From assembly GCF_020215665.1 (NCBI RefSeq), contig NZ_CP084061.1, positions 1,550,001-1,614,000 of the forward strand: a stretch of 64,000 nucleotides of DNA, written 5' to 3'. Position 1 is the stretch's first letter, and every line of letters starts with the position of its first letter. The translations under genes were made by a program, and so were the position numbers. Of the stretch, positions 53,668 through 62,266 are shown one piece after another. Under the pieces are notes generated by a model that worked only from the letters and a program-made list of their open reading frames with translations, was not told the DNA's origin and did no database searches. This DNA comes from Blautia parvula. GTDB taxonomy: Bacteria; Bacillota; Clostridia; Lachnospirales; Lachnospiraceae.

Positions 53668-53702
53668 ATCTTACCATAACTGACATTATTATGCAATGTC
53701 AG
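53668..53702 (-). promoter_or_regulatory. Promoter and dyad operator of the GntR-kinase-binding protein operon
   Basis: On the minus strand TTGCAT (53691-53696) and TAAGAT (53668-53673) are spaced by 17 bases. The dyad CTGACATT-n7-AATGTCAG (53680-53702) overlaps the -35 and spacer, suiting autoregulation by the GntR protein. Confidence 0.6.
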
Positions 53703-53765
53703 ACAAGAAGCTTTATGTATCTGCATGGACACAGATATACGAATTATTTATCTGTTAAGTTCACC

Positions 53766-53817
53766 GGCAAAAATAGGGCAGCCATCCGGCTGCTGCCCGC
53801 CGAATGACTGCCCTATT
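53766..53817 (-). terminator. Terminator of the MocR gene
   Basis: AATAGGGCAG (53772-53781) pairs perfectly with CTGCCCTATT (53808-53817). It starts at the stop codon and continues TATTTTTG on the minus strand. Confidence 0.85.
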
Positions 53818-55301
53818 CAAATTTCCGTGCCGCTCCAAGCGGCTGTAAGCCTTTTTATCCCCTCCTCCAGGTCTTCCTCCGGCATGGTGGCATACCCCAG
53901 AAGGACAGTGGACTGCATGGGCGGCGTCTGCCCGCTGACCAGAAATTCAGACAGGCCGTAGACCCTGACACCCAAACGGGCCGCTTTTTCCACGGCCTCC
54001 TGTTCAGACAAGCCGTTTTTTAACTGTACCAGAAGATGTACGCCAGCGTGTTCGCCGAAATACGTGCACACATTTCCCATGCTGTCCTTCAGCCAGCGCA
54101 GAAGCAGGTCATGTTTTCCTTTGTAAAGGCTGCGCATTCTGTTCAAATGCCGCTCATAATGGCCTTCTCTGAGAAAACGCTCCAGTATTTTCTGGTCCGC
54201 CCTGGATACGGTGACAGAGAAAGGATTTTCTCCGCTCAGATACCGCCTCATAAGCTTTTTTGGAAGTACCATATAACTGATTCGGATGGAGGGAGCTATG
54301 GATTTTGAGAAGGTTCCAAGATAAATGACACGCTCCTCCTTGTCAAATCCCTGTAAAGCAGGTATGGGTTTTCCCTTATAACGGAACTCACTGTCATAGT
54401 CATCCTCTATGATATAGCGCTCCCCCCTCCCTGCCCATTTGAGCAGAGAGAGGCGGCGTTTCAGGGGCATGACCGTGCCCATGGGGAACTGATGGGAGGG
54501 CATGACATATACCATGTCCGCCCCGGTTTGCTCCAGATCTTTCACATCAATTCCCTGTTCATCCTGATTTACGACACACCGTTCAAATCCCATATGCCCA
54601 AAATCATGCCAGGCACTTCTGTATGTAGGATTCTCCATGGCGATCCTTCTGTCACGTCCAAGGATCGTGCACAGAAGCATCAGCAGATAATCGTTCCCCG
54701 CCCCCACAAGGATCTGCTCCGGTTCGCAGTGCACACCTCTCGCCCGGTAAAGATACTCTGCGATGGCTTCCCGAAGGGACAGTTCCCCGCAGGGATCGCC
54801 CAGCGCAAAGAGTGAATCCTGCGCATCTGTCAGTACCTGCCGTGACAATCTGCGCCAGGCATTGTGAGGAAAGCTGCCGGGGGCGATTCCGTTCAGAGCA
54901 AAATCATATACAAACCCATCCCTGTCTTTGAAAGATTCCCGGTCCGCCTGCCTTTTCGTTTCGTGCGGTCTGCCTTTTAACGCACCTTCCTGTGATGCAC
55001 CGCTTCCCGCGTCCGTCTGCTCCTGTCTTCTGCCAGTGCCGTAATAAAGCCCTTCAATGTCGCATACATAGTACCCCTTGCACGGAACCGCTTCAATATA
55101 TCCTTCCGACACAAGCTGGTCATAGGCCAGATCCACTGTACTCCTGCTCACTGCCAAATTTCCCGCAAGTGCACGGGAGGACGGCAGCCGCACACCTGCG
55201 GCCAGCCGTCCTTCCTGGATTTCCTGTTTAAAATATTCACATATCTGTTCGTACAAAGGCGCATCAGCCTTTGTATCCAGTGAAATGATCAAATCGTTCA
55301 T
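53817..55301 (-). CDS. MocR-type regulator (GntR helix-turn-helix plus aminotransferase domain)
   Basis: 494 residues. An N-terminal GntR wHTH (about 12-72, LPSSRALAGNLAVSRSTVDL, then AYDQLVSEGYIEAV) is joined to a class I aminotransferase-like domain. That domain has ILVGAGNDYLLMLL, YIIEDDYDSEFRYKG and the PLP lysine in YLGTFSKSIAPSIRISY. MocR proteins such as PdxR and GabR sense PLP or a PLP adduct. No pdx or gab genes are adjacent, so its target is unclear. Confidence 0.93.
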   Translation of the reverse strand: MNDLIISLDTKADAPLYEQICEYFKQEIQEGRLAAGVRLPSSRALAGNLAVSRSTVDLAYDQLVSEGYIEAVPCKGYYVCDIEGLYYGTGRRQEQTDAGSGASQEGALKGRPHETKRQADRESFKDRDGFVYDFALNGIAPGSFPHNAWRRLSRQVLTDAQDSLFALGDPCGELSLREAIAEYLYRARGVHCEPEQILVGAGNDYLLMLLCTILGRDRRIAMENPTYRSAWHDFGHMGFERCVVNQDEQGIDVKDLEQTGADMVYVMPSHQFPMGTVMPLKRRLSLLKWAGRGERYIIEDDYDSEFRYKGKPIPALQGFDKEERVIYLGTFSKSIAPSIRISYMVLPKKLMRRYLSGENPFSVTVSRADQKILERFLREGHYERHLNRMRSLYKGKHDLLLRWLKDSMGNVCTYFGEHAGVHLLVQLKNGLSEQEAVEKAARLGVRVYGLSEFLVSGQTPPMQSTVLLGYATMPEEDLEEGIKRLTAAWSGTEI

Positions 55302-55350
55302 TCTTTTCTCTCACACTCATGGCCCATAGAAAATATGACGGACATAATTT

Positions 55351-57024
55351 CTATAATTTAAAGGAGCTCTTCAAAGACACGATCCTGTTAAATACCGGTT
55401 CTCCCGGTTTGGAATCGTGGCAGTCTGCGCAGAAGAAACCGTTTCTCACAAACTGGAAGCTGTCATATGCCTCCGCCTGGGCAAGTGCCGGTTCCACATA
55501 GCAGTCTTTCAGCACAACCAGGGAATTGGGGTTCAGATTCAGGCTTCCGTCCTCTTTGTTGTACACACCTTTCTCCTCATCCACAATGTTCTCATAGAGA
55601 CGGCACTCCACATTCACTGCAGTTTTCTGCGCTACCCAGTGAATGGTTCCCTTAACTTTTCTTCCGTCCGGGGAATTTCCGCCCTTAGACTCAGGGTCAT
55701 AGGTACAGTGTACCACTGTGATATTGCCGTTCTCGTCTTTTTCAAAACCGGTGCATTTTACAAAATAAGCGTTCATCAGGCGCACTTCATTGTCCGGATA
55801 GAGACGTTTGTATTTCTTCGGCGGCACTTCCATGAAGTCCTCACGCTCAATATACAGTTCTCTTCCGAAAGGCACTTTTCTGCTGCCAAGCTCAGGATTT
55901 TCCATGTTGTTGGCAACGTCCAGATACTCGATCTGGTCTTCCGGATAATTGTCAATGACCAGCTTCAGCGGGTCCAACACTGCCATCATACGGGGCTTTT
56001 TCATCTTCAAATCCTCGCGGATGCAGTACTCCAGCATCGCGTAATCTACAGAGCTGTTTGCCTTTGACACTCCGCAGAGATCCACAAACATTTTGATGGA
56101 TTCCGGGGTAAATCCGCGTCTTCTCAACGCCGCAATGGACACCAGACGGGGGTCATCCCATCCGTCCACAATGCCGTCCTCAACCAGTTTTTTAATATAA
56201 CGCTTGCCTGTCACCACATTGGTCAGGTACAGCTTTGCAAATTCAATCTGTTTCGGCGGATGGGGATATTCAAGCTCCCTTACCACCCAGTCATACAGGG
56301 GGCGGTGGTCCTCAAATTCCAGGGTACAGATGGAATGTGTCACGCCCTCAATGGCATCCTCAATGGGATGAGCAAAGTCATACATGGGATAAATGCACCA
56401 TTTGTCGCCTGTATTGTGATGTGTCATGTGGGCCACACGGTAGATGACCGGGTCTCTCATATTGATGTTCGGGGAAGCCATATCAATCTTAGCCCGGAGC
56501 ACTTTGCTTCCGTCCTCAAACTCCCCGTTTTTCATGCGCTCAAACAGGTCCAGGTTCTCCTCCACACTTCTGTCTCTGTATGGGCTTTCCTTTCCCGGCT
56601 CTGTGAGGGTTCCGCGGTATTCACGGATCTGCTCTGCAGTCAGATCACAGACAAACGCTTTTCCTTTTTTGATCAGCTTTACCGCTGCCTCATACATCTG
56701 TTCAAAATAATCGGAGGCAAAATACAGACGGTCCTCCCAGTCTGCGCCCAGCCATTTGATATCCGCCTTGATGGATTCCACAAACTCCACCTTTTCTTTT
56801 GTGGGGTTGGTATCGTCAAAACGCATGTTGAACTTTCCATGGTATTTCTGTGCCAGGCCGTAGTTGAGCAGGATTGATTTTGCATGGCCGATATGCAGAT
56901 AACCGTTGGGTTCCGGCGGGAAACGGGTACAGATCTCCTCGTATTTTCCTTCCTCCAGATCCTTGTCAATAATCTGTTCAATAAAGTTTTTAGAAACGGT
57001 TTCTTTTGCTGTTTCCTTTTCCAC
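55351..57024 (-). CDS. glnS: Glutaminyl-tRNA synthetase
   Basis: 557 residues, class [16 protein letters not shown] is the HIGH motif; the KMSKS-equivalent region reads [15 protein letters not shown], lacking the usual [21 protein letters not shown] and [19 protein letters not shown] are GlnRS/GluRS motifs, the latter typical of GlnRS. The C-terminal half is the two-barrel anticodon-binding domain. Most Firmicutes make Gln-tRNA by transamidation, so a GlnRS is a notable presence. No YqeY extension is seen. Confidence 0.93.
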   Translation of the reverse strand: MEKETAKETVSKNFIEQIIDKDLEEGKYEEICTRFPPEPNGYLHIGHAKSILLNYGLAQKYHGKFNMRFDDTNPTKEKVEFVESIKADIKWLGADWEDRLYFASDYFEQMYEAAVKLIKKGKAFVCDLTAEQIREYRGTLTEPGKESPYRDRSVEENLDLFERMKNGEFEDGSKVLRAKIDMASPNINMRDPVIYRVAHMTHHNTGDKWCIYPMYDFAHPIEDAIEGVTHSICTLEFEDHRPLYDWVVRELEYPHPPKQIEFAKLYLTNVVTGKRYIKKLVEDGIVDGWDDPRLVSIAALRRRGFTPESIKMFVDLCGVSKANSSVDYAMLEYCIREDLKMKKPRMMAVLDPLKLVIDNYPEDQIEYLDVANNMENPELGSRKVPFGRELYIEREDFMEVPPKKYKRLYPDNEVRLMNAYFVKCTGFEKDENGNITVVHCTYDPESKGGNSPDGRKVKGTIHWVAQKTAVNVECRLYENIVDEEKGVYNKEDGSLNLNPNSLVVLKDCYVEPALAQAEAYDSFQFVRNGFFCADCHDSKPGEPVFNRIVSLKSSFKL

Positions 57025-57175
57025 TTACAGTTCCTCCATCATCTATCATTTATGGTAATTTTTTGTCTAAGAAATATACTACCATAAAAATGGCATTTTT
57101 CAAAGGCTTTCTATTAAAAAATTTAGAAAGGCAAGTGTTGGGATACTGTTCACACGTCACTGTCCCGCGAGGTGT

Positions 57176-57218
57176 TTTCAGGCCGGTGCCCGGCCTAAAC
57201 CGCAGCACCGGCCTGAAA
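57176..57218. terminator. Strong hairpin downstream of ygfK
   Basis: TTTCAGGCCGGTGC pairs perfectly with GCACCGGCCTGAAA over 14 bases around a 15-base loop. There is no U-run on the minus strand. It lies 21 bases beyond the ygfK stop and upstream of glnS. Confidence 0.6.
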
Positions 57219-57238
57219 CCGGACCTTTATTTTCCGTA

Positions 57239-60232
57239 TTACGGAATCATGTACCCGTAATCGGTTATGACTGCATCCATGATTTTTCTAAGCCCAGCCG
57301 GAACCGCGGGATTCTCATCATCCAGAAGGATTTCTACCGGTCCGCCGAAGAGGCGTACTTTTACACGTTTCTCTTCCCTGTCCAGAACTGTAAAACCATT
57401 ATTCTCACTGTCTTCCATATCCGCTTCATTGGCAAACAGGGTAAATTTATCCTTATATGGAGCGCTTGCGTACGGACAGAATGTCTTACAGTTGCCGCAC
57501 TCGTTACACATGTAATCCACATGGACGATCTGGCGCATAGCCATTCCCGGCACTTTCACCGCCACATTGGCCCTGTTTGGACATACATCTGTACAGTTTT
57601 CGCAGACTGCCGCGCAGTTCAGGCATCTGCCGCTTTCTTCTGCCGGTTCCCTCTCACTGTCCAGTATACCCTTTTTGCTGTAACAGGATTCCTCACAGCC
57701 GTCCTTTTTAAGCTCAGAGACAACTGCTTTTTGAAGGAATGCCGCTGCTGCCTTCTGGGCATCCCGGATTCCCTCCACTACGGTTGCAGGACCGCCAAGT
57801 CCGTCGCCGATCACGTAGACACCGCTTGAGGCTTCCAGTGTCCTGCTGTCAGCCACAACCTTTCCCCTGTTGTCAAGAGGAAGTCCGTTTGCCTGATAGA
57901 GCTCCGTGTCCACACGCTCTCCTACGGCTGCTATGACGGTATCCGCAGGTACTGTTTCCGTCTCACCGGTCTCCTCCACAGAGGCCCTTCCGGAAGCGTC
58001 CATAGCGCCAAGCTTCATCTTCCTGCACAGCAGTTTTCCATCCTCCACGGATACAGGGGACAGCAGTTCACGAAATTCAATGCCTTCCTCCTGCACAAGT
58101 GTCAGTTCCTCCGCGTCTGCAGGCATATAGCGTCTTGTTCTTCTGTATACCAGATATACATGCTCCACGCCTTTGGTGCGCTTTGCGGCTCTGGCTGTGT
58201 CCATGGCTGTGTTGCCTCCGCCGATGACCACCACATGCTTTCCAAGGTCCACATTGCCGTCTTTTGCCTTGAATTCTTTCAGGAATTCAGCGGCATCCAA
58301 CGGTGTTTTGTTCTCCAGTTCTAATACTCCGGGTTTTCCTGCTCCTGCTGCGAAAAATACAGCGTCAAAGCCCTGGTCTTTCAACTCTTTGACAGAAGTT
58401 ATCTCTTTTCCAAGCTCCACCTTCACACCCATTTTGCGGATGATGGCAGCGTCTTTTTCTATGGCCTCTTTTGTGATCCTGAAATCAGGAATCACGTGTG
58501 CAACCACGCCGCCCAGAGCCTTTTCTTTTTCAAATATGGTCACATCCGCGCCGCCTCTTGCCAGGAAATACGCTGCCGCCATACCGGAGGGGCCGCCGCC
58601 GATGACTGCCGCTTTTCTGCCGTCTGTCTTCTCGGGCACAGCCAGCTTCTCCATCACTGCATCGTATGCTTTTTCGGCTGCCTCCAGCTTCACATTTCTG
58701 ATATGAACCGGCTCCTCATAGAAGTTCCTGGTACATTTGCTCATGCAGTTGTGGGCACAGATAGTTCCTGTGATGAAAGGAAGCGGATTCTTGTCGAGGA
58801 TCACCTCCAGAGCCTCCTCATACTTACCTGCAGAAGCCAGTTCCATATAATTGCTCACATCCTGATGGATGGGACATCCCGCCTCGCAGGGTGCCATAAA
58901 GCAGTCCATAAGGGGAACACTGTCTTTTACCTTGCGGTTTGGAAGGGGCTTAATGGGTTTTACATGGTGCACATCACGTTTTGCATCCTCGGCAAGCTTT
59001 GTGACTGCCTCCACATCAATTCCCGCAAACGGCTTCAGGCCTTCTTCTGCCAGCAGTTTTGCCATCTGCGCACTGCGGTTGTATCCGCCCGGTTTTAAGA
59101 GGGTGGTAGCCACTGTCACAGGCCAGATGCCGGCTCCTACGATCCTGGATATATTGTAGTAATCCGCGCCGCCGGAATAAGCGATCCGCAGACGTCCGTC
59201 AAATTCCTTCGCAAGCTTTGCAGCCAGGGAAATAGACAGGGGGAACAGTGCCTTGCCGGACATATACATCTCCTCGCTTGGCAGCTCCTCTCTTGTCACA
59301 TCCACCGGGAAGGTGTTGGTTATCTTCACGCCAAAGGACAGTCCCAGATCTTCGGACAGCTTCATAAGCCTTGTGAACATGGGCACAGCATCCGCGTACT
59401 GCAGGTCATCCTTAAAGTGGAAGTCCCCGAACATCATATAGTCATATCCCATCTCATCCATAGTCTTTCTGGCAAATTCGTATCCCAGAAGGGTTGGATT
59501 ACATTTTACAAAGGTATTGATATGTTTTTCCGTGAGCAGATAGTTGGCTATGCTCTCGATCTCATGAGGCGGACATCCGTGAAGGGTGGAAATGGTGGCG
59601 GAATTGCAGATATCCTCCGGTATGGACTCCACGTCCTCTTTCGTGTAATGTTCAAATTTTTCTATGTTTTCCAGCAGCCAGTTCCTGCACTCCGCAAATG
59701 TGGCATCCTGTCCTGCATGCATCATGGTATCAATGAAATGGTTGATCTTTTCGGATTTGATGCCTGCCAGGTCATAACCCACACTGATGTTGAACTGGAA
59801 ACCGTCCTGGGCACCCAGGCCGAACTCTTTTGCCATTACATGCAGGGCAAACCAGGCCTTAATATAGTCGCTCATGGCATCCGGTACGGTGAGCTCTGTG
59901 GACCATTCGCAGTTATAGCCTTCATCCTCAGCCAGAATACAGGGTTTGTTCACACAGGCGGAAAGCTCTGCCCCGTCCATGATCTGCACAGTCTTCAGCT
60001 CAAAGAAACGGCTTCCCGTATAATACGCTGCAATGATATTCTGCGCAAGCTGCGTGTGGGGGCCGGCTGCCGGACCGATGGGAGTCTCCAGATTCCTGCC
60101 GAAGATCTCCGCTTTTTCCTCTCCTGCCACGTACTTTTTATGTGTTCCGAATACTGTTTTACCCGCCTTTTTCTCTTCCAGAACCCAGTTCATGATCTGG
60201 GAAAACGGCATACATGTCATCTTATCGCCCAT
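57239..60232 (-). CDS. ygfK: YgfK-type flavin/iron-sulfur oxidoreductase
   Basis: 997 residues. A dihydropyrimidine-dehydrogenase-like barrel with TPIGPAAGPHTQLAQNIIAA opens the protein. An iron-sulfur segment CMAPCEAGCPIHQDVSNYM begins at about 440. Two dinucleotide-binding folds follow (AVIGGGPSGMAAAYFLARGG, VVIGGGNTAMDTARAAKR). C-terminal 4Fe-4S motifs end the protein (CNECGNCKTFCPYASAPY). It matches YgfK, labelled putative selenate reductase subunit and tied to anaerobic purine/urate catabolism. No in-frame UGA is needed. ssnA lies 23 bases upstream. Confidence 0.93.
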   Translation of the reverse strand: MGDKMTCMPFSQIMNWVLEEKKAGKTVFGTHKKYVAGEEKAEIFGRNLETPIGPAAGPHTQLAQNIIAAYYTGSRFFELKTVQIMDGAELSACVNKPCILAEDEGYNCEWSTELTVPDAMSDYIKAWFALHVMAKEFGLGAQDGFQFNISVGYDLAGIKSEKINHFIDTMMHAGQDATFAECRNWLLENIEKFEHYTKEDVESIPEDICNSATISTLHGCPPHEIESIANYLLTEKHINTFVKCNPTLLGYEFARKTMDEMGYDYMMFGDFHFKDDLQYADAVPMFTRLMKLSEDLGLSFGVKITNTFPVDVTREELPSEEMYMSGKALFPLSISLAAKLAKEFDGRLRIAYSGGADYYNISRIVGAGIWPVTVATTLLKPGGYNRSAQMAKLLAEEGLKPFAGIDVEAVTKLAEDAKRDVHHVKPIKPLPNRKVKDSVPLMDCFMAPCEAGCPIHQDVSNYMELASAGKYEEALEVILDKNPLPFITGTICAHNCMSKCTRNFYEEPVHIRNVKLEAAEKAYDAVMEKLAVPEKTDGRKAAVIGGGPSGMAAAYFLARGGADVTIFEKEKALGGVVAHVIPDFRITKEAIEKDAAIIRKMGVKVELGKEITSVKELKDQGFDAVFFAAGAGKPGVLELENKTPLDAAEFLKEFKAKDGNVDLGKHVVVIGGGNTAMDTARAAKRTKGVEHVYLVYRRTRRYMPADAEELTLVQEEGIEFRELLSPVSVEDGKLLCRKMKLGAMDASGRASVEETGETETVPADTVIAAVGERVDTELYQANGLPLDNRGKVVADSRTLEASSGVYVIGDGLGGPATVVEGIRDAQKAAAAFLQKAVVSELKKDGCEESCYSKKGILDSEREPAEESGRCLNCAAVCENCTDVCPNRANVAVKVPGMAMRQIVHVDYMCNECGNCKTFCPYASAPYKDKFTLFANEADMEDSENNGFTVLDREEKRVKVRLFGGPVEILLDDENPAVPAGLRKIMDAVITDYGYMIP

Positions 60233-60255
60233 AATAAAAACCTCCCATAAATCCC

Positions 60256-61590
60256 TTATCTTCCATTAATAGAATCTGCTAATTTCTTCGCTTCTTCCCT
60301 GCATTTTGCCATTACTTCCGCTTCATCCGCCACTAAGACTTCCCTGTCTTTCATAAGGATCTTTCCGTTGCAGACTGTGGTATTTACCTGTCTTCCGCTC
60401 ATGCCGAACAGTACATGGCTGTTGATATTTCCTGCGTGCATAGGGGTGAGCGGATCGTAATCCATAACGATCACATCTGCTGCTGCGCCCTCTTTCAGCA
60501 CGCCCAGGTCTTTCTTAAAATAGCGTCCCGCGATTTGCGCATTGCCTTCAAAGAGCATTTTGGGAACCTCTCCCCATGCTGCGTTGGGGTCGCAGAGGTG
60601 ATGTTTGTGAAGGACATTTGCCACCTTGTAGGACTCCAGCATATCATGGGTATAGCCGTCTGTGCCAAGGCCGGTCAGGATTCCCTTCTCCACGATTTTC
60701 ATAGTTGGCGGGCATCCGCAGGCATTTCCCATGTTGGATTCCGGGTTATGTACGACCATGGTGTCCGTCTCTTTTAAGAGATCCATCTCATGCTCATTGA
60801 TATAAATGCAGTGCCCGAGAAGTGTCTTCTCTCCCAGAATGCCGCAGTCCATCAGACGGTCCACGATTCTCTTTCCGTAGTGTTTCAGGCAGTGATGCAG
60901 GTCCTCGATTCCCTCTGCCACATGGATGTGATAACCGACCCCGTCCGGCTTATGAGCTGCTGCCATCTCCATGGTCTCATTGGAGATGGTGAAGGATGCG
61001 TGCATACCCATCATGCCTGCGATCATATCGCTGTCATCTGCCAGAGCATAGCGTGCAAACCTCTCATTTTCCAGTACGGATTCACGGGCCTTTTCCATCC
61101 CGTCCCTGTCTGAGATCTCATAACAGAGGCAGGTGCGGATTCCCAGGTCTTTTGCCGCCTCACTGATGGTAAACAGACTGTCAGGTATCCGACAGAAACT
61201 GGCATGATGGTCAAATACGGTGGTCACACCATTTTTAATACTATCCAGATATGTGGCATAAGCACTGTATTTTGTCCCCTCCAAGGTCAGATGGCGGTCA
61301 ATGGTCCACCACATGCCGTCCAGGATATCCAGAAAACCGTGGGGATCATAACCGTCAATGGACAGGCCCCTGGCAAACGCGCTGTAAATATGCTCATGAG
61401 CATTGATAAATGCCGGCATGATCACACCGCCCTTTGCATCCACATATTCAGCATCGGGAAATTCCTTTTTAAGCTCAGCTTCTTCCCCTGCCTTTTTCAC
61501 CACATTGCCGTCCAGAACTACTGCCCCGTGTTCAAAAAAAGGCGCCTGGTCATCTCTTGTCACAAGTCTTCCGTTCCCAATCATTAACAT
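60256..61590 (-). CDS. ssnA: SsnA putative aminohydrolase
   Basis: 444 residues from the ATG at 61590 (AAGGAGGT eight bases upstream). It has the amidohydrolase fold: metal-binding MPAFINAHEHIYSAFARG, VGYHIHVAEG, LLGHCIYINEHE and GLGTDGYTHDML (the catalytic aspartate). SsnA is recurrently encoded with ygfK, xdh and hydantoinase genes in purine-degrading clusters, and its exact substrate is not settled. Here only ygfK accompanies it. Confidence 0.93.
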   Translation of the reverse strand: MLMIGNGRLVTRDDQAPFFEHGAVVLDGNVVKKAGEEAELKKEFPDAEYVDAKGGVIMPAFINAHEHIYSAFARGLSIDGYDPHGFLDILDGMWWTIDRHLTLEGTKYSAYATYLDSIKNGVTTVFDHHASFCRIPDSLFTISEAAKDLGIRTCLCYEISDRDGMEKARESVLENERFARYALADDSDMIAGMMGMHASFTISNETMEMAAAHKPDGVGYHIHVAEGIEDLHHCLKHYGKRIVDRLMDCGILGEKTLLGHCIYINEHEMDLLKETDTMVVHNPESNMGNACGCPPTMKIVEKGILTGLGTDGYTHDMLESYKVANVLHKHHLCDPNAAWGEVPKMLFEGNAQIAGRYFKKDLGVLKEGAAADVIVMDYDPLTPMHAGNINSHVLFGMSGRQVNTTVCNGKILMKDREVLVADEAEVMAKCREEAKKLADSINGR

Positions 61591-61757
61591 AGTTTTACCT
61601 CCTTGCGCATTCCATACTTGATAAGTATTCTGCATTTCCCATATTCATTAACTCTAGTTTATCATCACCGTGAAGTAATAGCAAGTGTTTTTCTAAAAAT
61701 TTTTGAGGTATCACAAATTTTTTTGTATTTCTTTGTAAATCCTTATTTTTTCCGCAG

Positions 61758-61804
61758 AAAAGCCACCCCGGATCTCCTCTTACGGATATCCGTGATGGCT
61801 TTTT
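61758..61804 (-). terminator. Terminator of the thioesterase gene
   Basis: AAAAGCCA and TGGCTTTT pair over eight bases, with an inner GGAT/ATCC stem. It directly follows the thioesterase stop at 61806. The 215-base gap to ssnA (61591-61805) shows nothing else. Confidence 0.65.
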
Positions 61805-61805
61805 A

Positions 61806-62258
61806 TCAGTCTCTCTGGAGCATAAAATTTACCATGGCTGATGCCAGAAGTTTTCCTGTCTTCTCAGAGCGGCATTCTGTATGTATATTGGCCAGATGTT
61901 TTCCGATCCTGTCTGCTTTTGCCGTCACCAGAAGTGCGTCTTCCCTGGTTCCGGGAAGCAGGTAATTGATATTCAGATTGATGGTGGGTGTCACTGCACA
62001 TCCGGTCAAATTGCGTGTAAGCGCACCGCTGGTGGTATCCACAGCCGCAGCTATGAGCCCTCCGTGCATGGTGGACATGTGGTTCAGCTCCCACTCCTGC
62101 ACCGGATAGCGCAGAGTCAGGGAACGCTCGGCCGCACTGCAGGAATGAAACTCCAGACCCATCCGGCAGTATAGATGTTCCGGATTCTTTGGGTACATTT
62201 TTTCTATATCGTGCTGAATTTCTGTCTCCATTTTCTTCTGCTTTTCTTCTGTTGTCAT
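61806..62258 (-). CDS. Hotdog-fold thioesterase (PaaI type)
   Basis: 150 residues from the ATG at 62258 (GAAAGGA upstream). The hotdog core is seen in WELNHMSTMHGGLIAAAVDT and the later NLNINYLLPGTREDALLVTA. The HGG helix with a following aspartate is the PaaI/YbgC-type acyl-CoA site. It starts nine bases after the EAL gene ends, so the two are co-transcribed. Confidence 0.88.
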   Translation of the reverse strand: MTTEEKQKKMETEIQHDIEKMYPKNPEHLYCRMGLEFHSCSAAERSLTLRYPVQEWELNHMSTMHGGLIAAAVDTTSGALTRNLTGCAVTPTINLNINYLLPGTREDALLVTAKADRIGKHLANIHTECRSEKTGKLLASAMVNFMLQRD

Positions 62259-62266
62259 ATTACTGT

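Noticed and set aside
57239-60232. Selenoprotein in the ygfK gene
   Set aside because: The frame is complete without an internal UGA; the selenate reductase name is only a historical label.
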